Shown here: in pieces, positions 9,533 through 19,547 of the stretch
Layout of the letters: each line of letters begins with the position of its first letter
How positions within the stretch are numbered: position 1 is the first letter of the stretch
NCBI GenBank assembly: GCA_030549205.1
Contig: JAUKTV010000009.1
Location: 1,240,001-1,304,000 of the forward strand
Length of the DNA stretch: 64,000 bases
From: Apiosordaria backusii
Taxonomy: Eukaryota > Ascomycota > Sordariomycetes > Sordariales > Lasiosphaeriaceae
Direction of reading: 5' to 3'
Position numbers and translations under genes: made by a program
The notes under the pieces: generated by a model
The model's input: only the letters and a program-made list of their open reading frames with translations
Told to the model about the DNA's origin: nothing
Databases searched by the model: none

Positions 9533-11169
9533 TGCGACTCAATGGCTTGAAAACCCGAGGGATGCGACTTGCGCAAGAGAGTGGTTGTCGCTCAATGCGC
9601 TTGGAAATAGCCTCGCCAACCCGTCGCTGTGAATGTGTAAATACAGTCGCAAAAGTAAATATATCACAGACTGGAGGAATCAAGAGAGAGCATGAGGTCG
9701 TAGAATAAACCAATCCACTATCCAAACGCAGTAATTCCTGTTGCCAATGTTGGCAAAAGGCCAGAAAAACAACAACAGCAACAACAAAGAAAGGGAAGCA
9801 GGCTGCGCAAAAAGGGTGTGGTGTAGCTACAGGTATTTATTGATTCTTGATCTGACTGACACCACCCCTCCCCTCCACCCTCCCAACCTCACCTATAAAT
9901 CGCGGCGTAAAAAGATACAAGATAAAAGTGACAAGGATAGGACATGCAAGTTTCCCTTGTCTATTCTTCCAAAATAAGTAGCCCCGCCCCCCATAGACAC
10001 ACAGCTCTGCTCTATGTAGATAGATCGCTAAACCAAATCGCGATTTCATCAAACAAGCTTGTTCTAGCTTTCGTTGATACCACCAGTACATCAAAGCAAG
10101 GAACCCAGGCCAAGGTAGAACGCCAAGCATCCAGGGCGGCGGGGAGCGAGAGAGGGACGTCACTCTCCCTGTCCGTCTGTCTGCGTCTGCCATCATTCAG
10201 TCAGGGAACACAAAAGCGGTGTTAAATCGTAAGACTTCCAGGGACGGGAAAAACAAGGAGGCATTTTTGTGTGCCGCAACACAAGCGCAACAACTTCAAA
10301 ACGAAACGGCGGGAAGCCGAGGCGGCGTTGTCGACGGCGGGGGTGTGGGACAGCGGATGTCATTCATGGTCGAGTCCCAACCCTCCAACCACCCAACCAA
10401 GGCTGGCTGATAACCCAAGACAAGGTTGGTGGCTGGCGCAAGCTGCTAGCTAGCTACCTAGCTAGGTACCTAGCTGAACGTTTGCGACAACCAGAGCTGA
10501 GAAAGATCAGGTAGGGTTTCCTTTGTCTAGTCTGTCTCAGATGGCCACGTTAGGCAATTGGTTCACACAGACCATTCCATTATCGTTTTTTCCCCTTATT
10601 CCTCACAAAAGCAATTCGAAATGTCCATCCCTCGACATGTTGGAGGCCTGCAAACACAATACTCATCATCGCAGCTTCGTTTCTTGGCATCTGAGTTGGT
10701 TGCATTTCTTGCGTCAGCGCCGCCTGTGCTTCATGTGGAGTCCCACTGAGGAACAGATCAAACTGCGCTGAGTTGACCAATCAGAGCTCGTTATTCCGGC
10801 TAGTCGGCACACTTGGATCTGAAGAGCTGAGAAAGTTGCTGCAGATGTCCAGAACTGGAAATCAGTCAACAAAAACCCCCCGTTGAACCCCTTTTTTCAA
10901 GCTCGTTTTAGCCAACGCACAACGTCTTCTGTAATCAAGCTCGGTATGCAAGATCGCGCATGAGCCATACCTGTAGAACAGTGGTTTGCGTTTCACAGGA
11001 GGCCTCTATCACCGTCCCCTGCGGGTATCCTTATGAGCATGATGCTTCTTGTTCTATTCTTTATATTGAAGAGAGTGGTAATACAAAAAGACCTTCTGGT
11101 TGTACCTCATGTATCCGTCATGGTCCAATAGCGTACATATACAGATAAACAAACGTAATTTCTTTTGAC
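9533..11169. other. Intergenic region between PhoD-like and rhomboid genes
   Basis: No convincing gene is present. It holds the PhoD-like promoter (9533 onward), CAA-rich sequence, and the TAGC/CTAG palindromic tract described separately. Short frames of 60-120 codons lack domains and consistent codon use. Confidence 0.5.
10446..10475. repeat. TAGC tandem tract with a 16-bp perfect palindrome
   Basis: Tandem TAGC units at 10446-10455 lead into AGCTAGGTACCTAGCT at 10460-10475, a perfect palindrome. Related TAGGTACCTA and CCTA/TAGG palindromes recur in other intergenic parts of the window, for example 47938-47947. Confidence 0.8.
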
Positions 11170-12885
11170 TTACACCTTGCTCACCCTCACCGCCATCGGC
11201 TGCATCCTCGCCTTCTTATCCATCTCCTTCTTGTTCAGAAACCACTGCCCAGCAGCTACACCAACACCCAGCCCCGCAAAGTGAGATGTAACGTCTATCC
11301 TCTTGCGCGCTGCCTTTGACAACAGGAACGATAGGTTTGTTGCAATAAGAAAAGCCAAGAAGACAATTCCGTGAATGCCCTCGTGTGGCGGTGGAGGGAA
11401 CCCCAATATCCGGTGGCCATCAAGTCGGTGCATCCAGCAATAGGCCCCAATCGCACCATAAACGGCGCCCGATGCTCCTAGCGTGGTGATATGCCACCTC
11501 TGACGGGCTACAGCCTCTGCCATTGTCGTCAACGCCGCGACAAGACCGCTTCCAAGGTAAAGAGCAAGGAAGTTGGCCCTTCCAATATCATCATGGAGCA
11601 GCGTGCCAGTGAGCCATAGAAAGAACATGTTGACCGTCAAGTGACCCAAGGCTTGGTGAGAGAACATGGCGCCCAGAAGACTAAACGGCTTCGGAACCGC
11701 CGGGGCTATCAGCAGATACTTGTTGAATGGCTTCCATAACATTGGTTGCTTCCAGGCCACATAAACCAGCGCGTTCAAGAGGATGATGGCGCCAACCGTC
11801 GCAGCAGCAGGGGGTATTTCAGGGAACCAGCGCTCGTGGCGCTTTGCCGGCCGGTAGGAATAAACATAGCCAGCAAGTCCACCAAGTGCCACGAGAACGA
11901 ACGCCGCTGAAGGCCAGAGACGCTGCCACGCCGATAACTTTGGAGGTTCCTTCAAGTCAGACGTGGCAGACGTGATCCATTTCTGTACGGCAGGGCTGAG
12001 CCTCGCAAACTTCTCCGGGTGAGTGAGCGGGGTGAGAGGACCAGCGACTCCATTCTTTTCCTCTTCCGCCTTCTTTGCATCTTCTTCCTCTTGCCGCTTC
12101 TTTTCGGCCGCCCATTTCGCCTCGTTCTCGGCGCGAAGCTGATCCATAACACTCTCGCCATAGACACTCTTTTTCTTCTGTGTTCCACCCTTGTACAGCT
12201 TGATCCCCTTCTCCTCCGATTCCTCTGTTGGCTTGTTCGCGTTCGGTTCCTCGGGGTTTTCCGGCGTCGCGCCCTCTTCCAAAGCCTCCAAAGCCGCAAG
12301 CTCGTCCTCGGCGCGCAGACCAGCATTGGCAATCTCGTCAACTGGATAACGATCGCGAAGGTAGGCGAGAGCAGCCTTTCGCTGCTCCATCGTATAGCCG
12401 TAGGAGCGGCGCGCAACCATGGGGTCCTCGAGGGTACCAGCAATGCGGCGGCCATGGATAATCTTCAAGAGTTTGTTTGCGTTATATACGTCGATGTCCG
12501 TACCGAATATGGCGACGACTTCCTCGGCTTTGAGATCTTTGCTAGAGAAATCCAATCCATCTTCATCGGTATAATTGGGCGGCAGCTCAATGTAATGTTT
12601 GTAGACTATCCTCCCACCAAAGACGGTTCGGATACCGAGCCGTCGCGCGGCTGTTGGCCATGGCGTTGGCTTTTGAGGAAGTGTATAGAGGGATGTAGCG
12701 GTGGTGTTTCGACCAGACCGTCGTCTGTTTTGCAGCGGTTGGCTATGGTATGGCTGAGGAGTGGAGGAAAGAAATCGGACCGGAATTATGGGCGTAGACA
12801 CTGGACGGGAGAGTCTGGAGAGGTGGTGAGTGGCTACCTGGACCCTGGGCCGGAAGGCATTCACGCCCAGTGTACAGCAGCTCAT
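11170..12885 (-). CDS. pcp1: Mitochondrial rhomboid protease (PARL/Pcp1 type)
   Basis: A single exon encodes 571 residues of an intramembrane serine protease expected in the mitochondrial inner membrane. The yeast homologue cleaves Ccp1 and the dynamin Mgm1. The N-terminus is rich in Arg/Ser/His with no acidic residues, as in a presequence. A Lys/Glu-rich coiled region covers about residues 210-300. The multi-span core starts near residue 325. The catalytic serine is Ser472 in GASGAVYG and the partner histidine is His535 in TSHFAGLGVG; HQALGHLTVNMFFLW upstream is the usual H...N segment. The extended soluble region before the core is longer than in yeast Pcp1. The gene diverges from the Tma17-like gene, with 470 bp between the start codons. 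Confidence 0.88.
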   Translation of the reverse strand: MSCCTLGVNAFRPRVQVATHHLSRLSRPVSTPIIPVRFLSSTPQPYHSQPLQNRRRSGRNTTATSLYTLPQKPTPWPTAARRLGIRTVFGGRIVYKHYIELPPNYTDEDGLDFSSKDLKAEEVVAIFGTDIDVYNANKLLKIIHGRRIAGTLEDPMVARRSYGYTMEQRKAALAYLRDRYPVDEIANAGLRAEDELAALEALEEGATPENPEEPNANKPTEESEEKGIKLYKGGTQKKKSVYGESVMDQLRAENEAKWAAEKKRQEEEDAKKAEEEKNGVAGPLTPLTHPEKFARLSPAVQKWITSATSDLKEPPKLSAWQRLWPSAAFVLVALGGLAGYVYSYRPAKRHERWFPEIPPAAATVGAIILLNALVYVAWKQPMLWKPFNKYLLIAPAVPKPFSLLGAMFSHQALGHLTVNMFFLWLTGTLLHDDIGRANFLALYLGSGLVAALTTMAEAVARQRWHITTLGASGAVYGAIGAYCWMHRLDGHRILGFPPPPHEGIHGIVFLAFLIATNLSFLLSKAARKRIDVTSHFAGLGVGVAAGQWFLNKKEMDKKARMQPMAVRVSKV

Positions 12886-13355
12886 TGTCGCAAATCAGGC
12901 GCCCGCCGTTGCGCCGACTTGCGCAGACTGACCATCAACTGTGGGAAGCTGTGGAGCGGAAATGGCGGTTGAATGATGAACCACAGAAAGAGAGAAAGCT
13001 TGGAAAAGCCGAAATCGAAACGTTCCATCAACCCCACCACTCTTTCCGGCACGTCCCGGCAATATTTATCTCTCCCATTGGTCAGTTCAAGCTACCCCAC
13101 TGCGGGAGCGAGCAACAGCCCCACGTGGGGACCCTGGCAGTTGCCGCCGTTGATCGAAGCTCTTCCATCACCAGCACCAGGCAGCTCCAAGCTTTCGTCA
13201 ACCAGCAAACAAACACTCTACACACATATCTCTCCAACAACTCCCAACTTTAACTCTCTCCTTTCATACATCAACCCACCAATCTACTCACCACACCCAT
13301 CCACCAAACCACCTCCTCACCCAACCCACCAAAAGTCCCCCAGACATCCTCAACC
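12886..13355. promoter_or_regulatory. Bidirectional promoter, rhomboid / Tma17-like
   Basis: This 470-bp interval must drive both divergent genes. It contains a CCAAT box in reverse (ATTGG, 13077-13081) and the perfect 12-bp palindrome CCCCACGTGGGG (13119-13130), a CACGTG E-box. The side next to 13356 is strongly CA/CT-rich, as in fungal leaders. Confidence 0.6.
13119..13130. promoter_or_regulatory. CCCCACGTGGGG palindromic E-box
   Basis: This is a perfect 12-bp palindrome centred on CACGTG, a site type bound by bHLH factors. Eleven bases of it recur at 30860-30870. Confidence 0.55.
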
Positions 13356-14024
13356 ATGTCCACCTCCCCAACCCCCATCACCCCCCAAGCCTTCGCCTCG
13401 GCCCTCCCCTCCCTCTCCCTCCCCTCCCTCCACCTCAAAGTCCTCGAGCTCCGCAACTCCATCGCCCACCTCGACTACTCCAACGAACAACTCCACCCCT
13501 TCGCCCACCCTCCCCCAGACTCCACCGAACAGCCCGACCCCGTCTGTCTTGAAGCCATCTCCGAGAACAACATCGTCATCGACCGCATGCAGGAGCGCAT
13601 CAAGCTCGTCAGGCAAGAGGTTGAATCCCGCGGGTTCAGCTGGACTGAATTTCAATCCAAGGAGGAGCTCGAGGCGCTGGATAGGCGGGAGCCTGGTGTT
13701 ACCACAGGTGTAAATGGGGACACAACAACAGCAAACGGCGGCGGGGAGGGGGGAAGACAACAAGGGGGGACAGAGACGACAAGACATTCTGCTTGGACGG
13801 ATGGGACGTTCCAGACTGGGAGGATAGTCAATGGGGAGGTTGTCATGGATGAGGTTGCTGGGGGTAGGCAAGGGGAGGGGCAACAGACGCAGTCACAGCA
13901 GACACAACAGGCACAACACGGGGGTTCGATTGGGGATGAGGAACTGAGACGGAGAATGGAGGAGAGGTTGAGGGATATGGGTGTTGGGGGGGATGATGAT
14001 GAGGAAGGGGGTATGCATCTGTAA
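13356..14024 (+). CDS. tma17: Tma17/Adc17-like proteasome assembly chaperone
   Basis: A single exon encodes 222 residues. The N-terminal 100 residues match the layout of yeast Tma17: a helix with LHLKVLELRNSIAHLDYSN, a short acidic/proline linker, then DPVCLEAISENNIVIDRMQE continuing into a second helix. In yeast the equivalent helices end NSINHLQRSN and contain RENEIVLNNY. Tma17 (Adc17) binds the base ATPase Rpt6 during stress-induced proteasome assembly. The rest is disordered, Gly/Gln/Thr-rich and ends MGVGGDDDEEGGMHL. It is longer than the roughly 150-residue yeast protein, mostly because of this tail. The assignment rests on remembered similarity and could be wrong. The start at 13356 has ACCATG context. 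Confidence 0.6.
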   Translation: MSTSPTPITPQAFASALPSLSLPSLHLKVLELRNSIAHLDYSNEQLHPFAHPPPDSTEQPDPVCLEAISENNIVIDRMQERIKLVRQEVESRGFSWTEFQSKEELEALDRREPGVTTGVNGDTTTANGGGEGGRQQGGTETTRHSAWTDGTFQTGRIVNGEVVMDEVAGGRQGEGQQTQSQQTQQAQHGGSIGDEELRRRMEERLRDMGVGGDDDEEGGMHL

Positions 14025-14968
14025 ACGGTCGAACGGACCATGTCATGATCAACGCGGGTCTGGAAGGAGGGCGTTTGGGAGTTTTGTATCATTGCGATTC
14101 GGCGGGCAAGGAAAACCGGATAGGGGTTCAGCCAAAAAACCTAGGAGCATCAAGCTGCTATTTCTGCTTGCTTATGGAAGAGGTATGGGCGTGTATATTT
14201 GGTAGATTGTCCAAACGCAATATACATAAACTGTTACATCAAGAGCATTGCACATCACCATTTTGTCGACTGCACTGGGCACCAGGTTTTGATAATAATT
14301 CTTTCCAATTTCTACTCCGCTACACCCCCCTACACAACCAAGCCATCCCACCCAACAACAACAACCCCCATCCACTTTTCATAACGCTGTATGCTTTTTG
14401 AGTTTTGAGAACCAAGAGACGTTCAGTTAGGTAGTAGAGGTCAAGACAAGGAGAAAGACTTCAACAACTAGACAATGATGTTCAGGAACCCCCCACTCCC
14501 CCCCTCCAAAAGAAAAAAAAAACCAGTTATGCATGCTTTTCTCTTCTTGCGCGATGCTCAACAGGAATGTAAGAAAGAAACAAACAAAAAAAAAAAAAAC
14601 GATTAAAAAAAGAGATGACAGACAGACAATAAAATAAGCAATTTTGCATTTGTGTTGTCCTTCCAGGTTTTGCCTGAAATAAAAACACAAAAACTCCTCC
14701 AACACCATCGCCAGCAAAACTACTAGTAGTATTTAAAACAAAACAGAGCAACCCCCCCCCCCCCCCAGCCAACCCCCCTTGATGTGCAAATGCGAGAGAG
14801 GTTTGATACAAAATGAAATATGCTGATGCTTTCAAAAACACCCGAGCGATGATGATGATGATGATAATGCTTTCCCTTTCCGGAGACAGATTCGAGGAAA
14901 AAGAAACAAACCCAATGATAGGTAAGTAAACAAGGAAAAACAGGACAAAAAGGAAACACGAGCAACTT
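14025..14968. other. Convergent 3' region with homopolymer tracts
   Basis: This lies between two convergent genes and holds their 3' UTRs. It has poly-A runs (for example 14588-14600), a run of 15 C at 14752-14766 and a GAT repeat near 14848. No gene is seen. Confidence 0.6.
14752..14766. repeat. Poly-C tract
   Basis: Fifteen consecutive C residues lie in the 3' flank of the 14969 gene. Confidence 0.9.
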
Positions 14969-16387
14969 TTAAGCTGGGTGAGGAGCGGCCTCAGTTCTGA
15001 AAGGGTTGGTTTTGCCCCATGATTCTGTTGTACTCGAATTCGTAGCTGTAAATGTAGTATTGTTGGTTACTTCTTGTAATGGCGAGGACGGTGACCTTTG
15101 TGATGGTGATGATCCAGAAACCTTGTCAACGACCGCGGAACTGAGGATGGTAGCCAATCTTGGCTTCTGCGCAGCGTGTGTTGGGTGTGTTGGCATGGGG
15201 TGTGTAATCGAAGAAGTAACCGACTCGAGGCTCTTGGGGGTATACTCCTTCTCGTCATCCGAGTCAACCTCGGGGGTGGCAACCGGGCGGTGATTTCTCC
15301 GTCTGGCGATCCGGTGGGGAAGCTCATCGGAAGAATCTTCCGACTCGGTCGAAAAGCTCGTGGCCCGTGTAGTCCGGCGACTTCTTGTCCGCACCGTTGA
15401 AACGGTCGTCCTTCTCGACCTTGTCCTAGCAAGAGATGCCGTTGATCGGGTGTCGTCGAATGGCGTCTCCCCTCTTCGACTCCTAGCCTCCAAGGCCCTC
15501 TCGCCAACTAGTCTTCCCAGCGACCCGCTGCCCACAGTCGAGACGGTCCTCCTTGAGTTTACGCTCATCAAACTCGCGCTTCTACTGACTGGTACCTTGC
15601 CCTCCATCACCTTGGCAGGCGGTGGAGGCTGCAACATCCACCGAAGCCCATCCTTGTGCGCAGGCTTGCTGCTGACAACTGGTGGGTGGTATTCGTTGAC
15701 TGGTGGGTTTTTTGGTGCAAAGTAGAAATTGTACCGGTCCTCCTCGGTCACCTGCTTTTCCAAGCCAAGCTTGGACTCCACAAACCGTCCAGCAGACGAG
15801 CCAGCCTGCTTAAGAGCATCCACGAGTTTCTGCGTCCTCCTTTGACTTTCATATTCATGCCCCCAAAGTTCCTCATCCTCGCGTTGGTATGGCTTCAGAT
15901 TCCAGTCGTCGGCGGTTGATACTGATATTGTTTTGCTCAGCGTCGGACTCGACATCTCCCCGTCTGCTCCTACCGTGGGCGTGTTGATCGAGGGAGCAAT
16001 GGTAGTACTGATCGAAGGTCTCGGCCCGATGGTAGATGTTGGACTCCCCATGTTGATTATAACACTGCTTCCCGCGCCTATACTCGCGCCACCGTCCCTG
16101 CTCGCTGCCGTCAAACGCCGTTGACTCAAGCTCTTGCTCGACCGATCAATATTCCTCCCCTTTTTTGGTAAGCTTGGGCCCATCTTAATCTCCTCTTCCC
16201 AGTAGGGGTTCGTTTGGAATGGATCTGGATGCCGGTATAGGTGCGGTTGTTCTAGAACCACTCGTGCCTTCATTTCCCTCTCCTTCTTGGCCTGTTTGGC
16301 TGCTTTGTGATTGCCAACAGCCGCATAACATGGTGTGCAGGCCAAGTAGTAGAAGAGTGCCGACTGCGCGGCGGAGAGGTACGACAT
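14969..16387 (-). CDS. Conserved fungal protein, unknown function
   Basis: A single exon encodes 472 residues. The first 25 residues (SALFYYLACTPCYAAVG) form one hydrophobic segment with two cysteines. A basic stretch NHKAAKQAKKEREMKARVV and the block QPHLYRHPDPFQTNPYWEEE follow. I recognise this block as conserved in Sordariomycete proteins of unknown role. A second ordered patch is DDWNLKPYQREDEELWGHEY followed by a predicted helix with KLVDALKQAGSSAGRFVESK. The remainder is Ser/Thr/Arg-rich, including several RTRSRRT repeats, and likely disordered. The N-terminal segment could be a membrane anchor or a palmitoylation site rather than a cleaved signal. No enzymatic motif is visible. Confidence 0.8.
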   Translation of the reverse strand: MSYLSAAQSALFYYLACTPCYAAVGNHKAAKQAKKEREMKARVVLEQPHLYRHPDPFQTNPYWEEEIKMGPSLPKKGRNIDRSSKSLSQRRLTAASRDGGASIGAGSSVIINMGSPTSTIGPRPSISTTIAPSINTPTVGADGEMSSPTLSKTISVSTADDWNLKPYQREDEELWGHEYESQRRTQKLVDALKQAGSSAGRFVESKLGLEKQVTEEDRYNFYFAPKNPPVNEYHPPVVSSKPAHKDGLRWMLQPPPPAKVMEGKVPVSRSASLMSVNSRRTVSTVGSGSLGRLVGERALEARSRRGETPFDDTRSTASLARTRSRRTTVSTVRTRSRRTTRATSFSTESEDSSDELPHRIARRRNHRPVATPEVDSDDEKEYTPKSLESVTSSITHPMPTHPTHAAQKPRLATILSSAVVDKVSGSSPSQRSPSSPLQEVTNNTTFTATNSSTTESWGKTNPFRTEAAPHPA

Positions 16388-19300
16388 TGCTGGACCAAGC
16401 TTGCGTTGAGCTTCCCGACGTCTAGGTGTTAGTTTACCAGATCGTGCTCGCCTCTATGCCCTAATCCAACAATTCGTATGACGATGTATCCTCCAAGAAT
16501 GACTGCAGTTTCGGGGTGTCGTCAATATCGTGGTCGCTTTCGTTTAAGATTCCGTAGCGCCCGTCGACACACCACCGAAACAGCCAGTCGTTAGCATATC
16601 ATGCACCAGCGAGGAGAAGGTGGCGAGCAATTAGATCGTGTCAAGGTGTTATATCGCAGGTGAAGAGGTCGTAATGGAAAGATGAGCGGCCGTTACGTCG
16701 AATTGAATGTTTAATCGAGGTTCCAATGTCGTGGTTGAAGGTTGATCGTCGAGGGTGGAACGGGGGGTCGATGCGTTGACGCCGTTGTGGTTTCAGGAAC
16801 TACCCCAGAGGCTTAAAAGCCAAAATGCCCTTCTGCGCCCCAGATGCGCCTCAATGATCAGTCGCGTCAGCCCTTCGTTCAATCCCTATGTCCGGCGCCT
16901 TGGTCGTGCGTATAAAAGGAGGCGAATCGCGGGGTTCAAGGTAGGATGAGAGACAACCACGATGCGGCACACGGTTGTCGTGGCAGGTCTTGGTGTTTGG
17001 GGAATCGTGGTCGTTTAAGGAAACGTCGGAAGGCCTTCAACCGGAGCTCTCCATAAGCCCGCGTCCCCCCGCGTGCGTTCTTTCTTTGCCCAATTGGTCC
17101 CAAAAACCAACAGTCAAGTGACGAAAATCGAAAAGCAAGACACGAAAACAAAAGGAATTCCAAAGTTGTAGTCGTTAGGAATGTGTAATGTCGGCTGTGT
17201 GTTGCTCAGGTTGCTGGTTGTTGGCGGGGAAAACCAAAAGGAAAACACACACACACACACACACAAACGCAACACACAGAAGCACCAACTCGGGAAACTG
17301 TGGGAAATGCAACAAAGGGGAAAAGGAAACACACACAAGCTGAAAAGCCGCAATCAAACTTGACGTTGAAGAAACGATACAATGCGGGAACAAGCAGGGC
17401 ACCCCCCCGAGGGGCTGGTAATTTGATGCGAAACAAATCCCGGGGTAAGGCACCACGATGGACAGGGGGATCAAAAGTGCAACCCACACTCCCACTTAAA
17501 CGTCCCTGTCAAACCCGAACAATGAGGAGGCGTTTCTTCAAGTTGCCTTCAACATGAGGAACAACTCTCGCAATATCTTTCCCCTCACTGACGTGGAACT
17601 GTATAAAAAGCCTCACCTCAGCCCCGACTTATTTACGCAGCCTCTCTCGCCCCCCGCCCTCTCTCAGTGGTCTTGCGGAGACAGGAACATCCCCGGCACC
17701 ACCAACCCGGGGAGGCAACAACAAAAAGACATCCAATCCCTCACCCCCACGATTTCGATTTTCCATTTCCCAGCAACAAGCGAGGCGAAGACGACACGCA
17801 ATTCCATCGCATTGCACTACCCAATTAGATGTCATACTGTACATTCCCTTCCACTGTACCTTGCCTAAACTAGCAGCTGGCTGCAGCCTTTTACATCACC
17901 ACCACAACCACCAGCAGCTCCGACATCTTGGTTGCATAAGACACGGACTTTCTTAACATTGTAACACCCGTCCCTGATGAACCATATAATTGGACAGTTT
18001 GGTTGTGTGTGGTCTCCGAGGCCGCTCCCCGCACTCTCCCTCTTGACAGATTTCTATAAAGTTCGAATACCATCAGATATCTCAAGGAAAGATACCATCA
18101 TCACTCCAGAAGACAGAAACACCTCAGTGACACCCTCCCATTTACCCCGCCTCAAACAGCATATCGGGTACCAAAGTGCGTACGTGCCTCCCCGCCCAAG
18201 TTTGCCGTCGACATACGCTCCCGTGCATCTCAAACGAAACGCAACAACACATCATCACTCTGCATCACTGCTACACTGATCGTACATACATACCGTAGGT
18301 AACCCAAACCCAAACCCAATGCAATTAACCGCTGCAAGATGGCGGGGTTAGTTTATGATAACAAACTCAGGATAGTCGATGAAGTAGTAGCTCCGTGACA
18401 TAATGTCTAAAGAATAACATATGCGAGTACTTTATTATAGTGTATATATAAAGACACTGGCCATCTTCTAGTTCCCTTCCAGAAGTCGAAGCCATCTTGC
18501 TGGTCCCAGCCAAGGGTTCACACGTCAAAAATCTTGGCAACCAACCCACAGCAGCACGGTTCGGAGTCCGGCTCGGTTCTCAAATTACCCCTTTTCCACA
18601 CCCCAAGCATCATCATCTTATTGATTACCATTCCGTGATATAACCTAGCCCGGCCTGTCCTCACTCTTGTACAGCCACACAAGTTTCATTTCATTCACTT
18701 CATTCATTTCAATCACTTCGTATCAACTACATCAAATGTCCCGTCACAAAATGCATGCTTCATGATAATAGTGTATTGATTGATCTCGACCGCAAAGCAA
18801 CGACTCTACGCCAGCCAGCCAGCCAGCTTCAATTTTCCCGTTAAAAAGAAAGAAAAAATGAAACCAGGCAAATCGGCCTCAGAAATTGCCGTCCTTGCTG
18901 TCTTTCAGTAGTAAAACCCCCTCCTGCCCCTCCCATCCATCCCATCTTCATTCATAAATTCCCCAACATTACAATAGACTTCATCATCCCTCACCCTTCC
19001 CCTCCGGCCCCAGCCATCATCCATCCATCCATTCGTCAGTCCATCGCCTAAACCCAGCTCAGCCTGTCGCCCCCGCGCAAAATCATATTTGTCCCTGTGA
19101 AAAAGGTTGCCATGTTGAAAACCCAAAGCAAATCAAACTTTGTCATTATCGAATCTCCTCCCTCTTCCATCATTGCTAAGTTGGCTGACCGAGCATTCGC
19201 GTAGGAAACTAAAAAAATGAAAAAACGCAAACTCAAAGAGGCATATCTGATGGATGATGGCAGCCTCCTCCCACTGACTGACGCGACCTTGTTGGGTAAT

Positions 19301-19547
19301 GTACATGCAAAACAAAACTCCATTTGCCCATTTTTTTTGCCAAGTCAGAAATGAGAAAAATAAAAGCCCAGGAAGTTTTGTTATAACAAGTGTATCGAAT
19401 TGGGGATTAAAACTGATCGACGAAACCATGGTCCCCAAATAAAATGAAGAGAGACGCATAACAAGGAAAGAAATAAGTGTGTCTGGTGAAGTCGTCGCTC
19501 TTTAGGTACCCTGGAATGCTCTGTGGCGTGTCATAGCCGTAGCCAGA
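16388..19547. other. 3.1-kb region without a supported coding gene
   Basis: The part next to 16387 should hold the promoter and leader of the 14969-16387 gene; the part before 19548 holds the 3' UTR of the next gene. Between them are two plus-oriented TATA boxes (16911-16918 and 17602-17609), an (AC)10 tract and short frames with no domain. A non-coding transcript or a gene of very small exons cannot be excluded. Confidence 0.5.
17245..17264. repeat. (AC)10 microsatellite
   Basis: Ten AC units, followed by a looser A/C-rich stretch. Confidence 0.9.
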
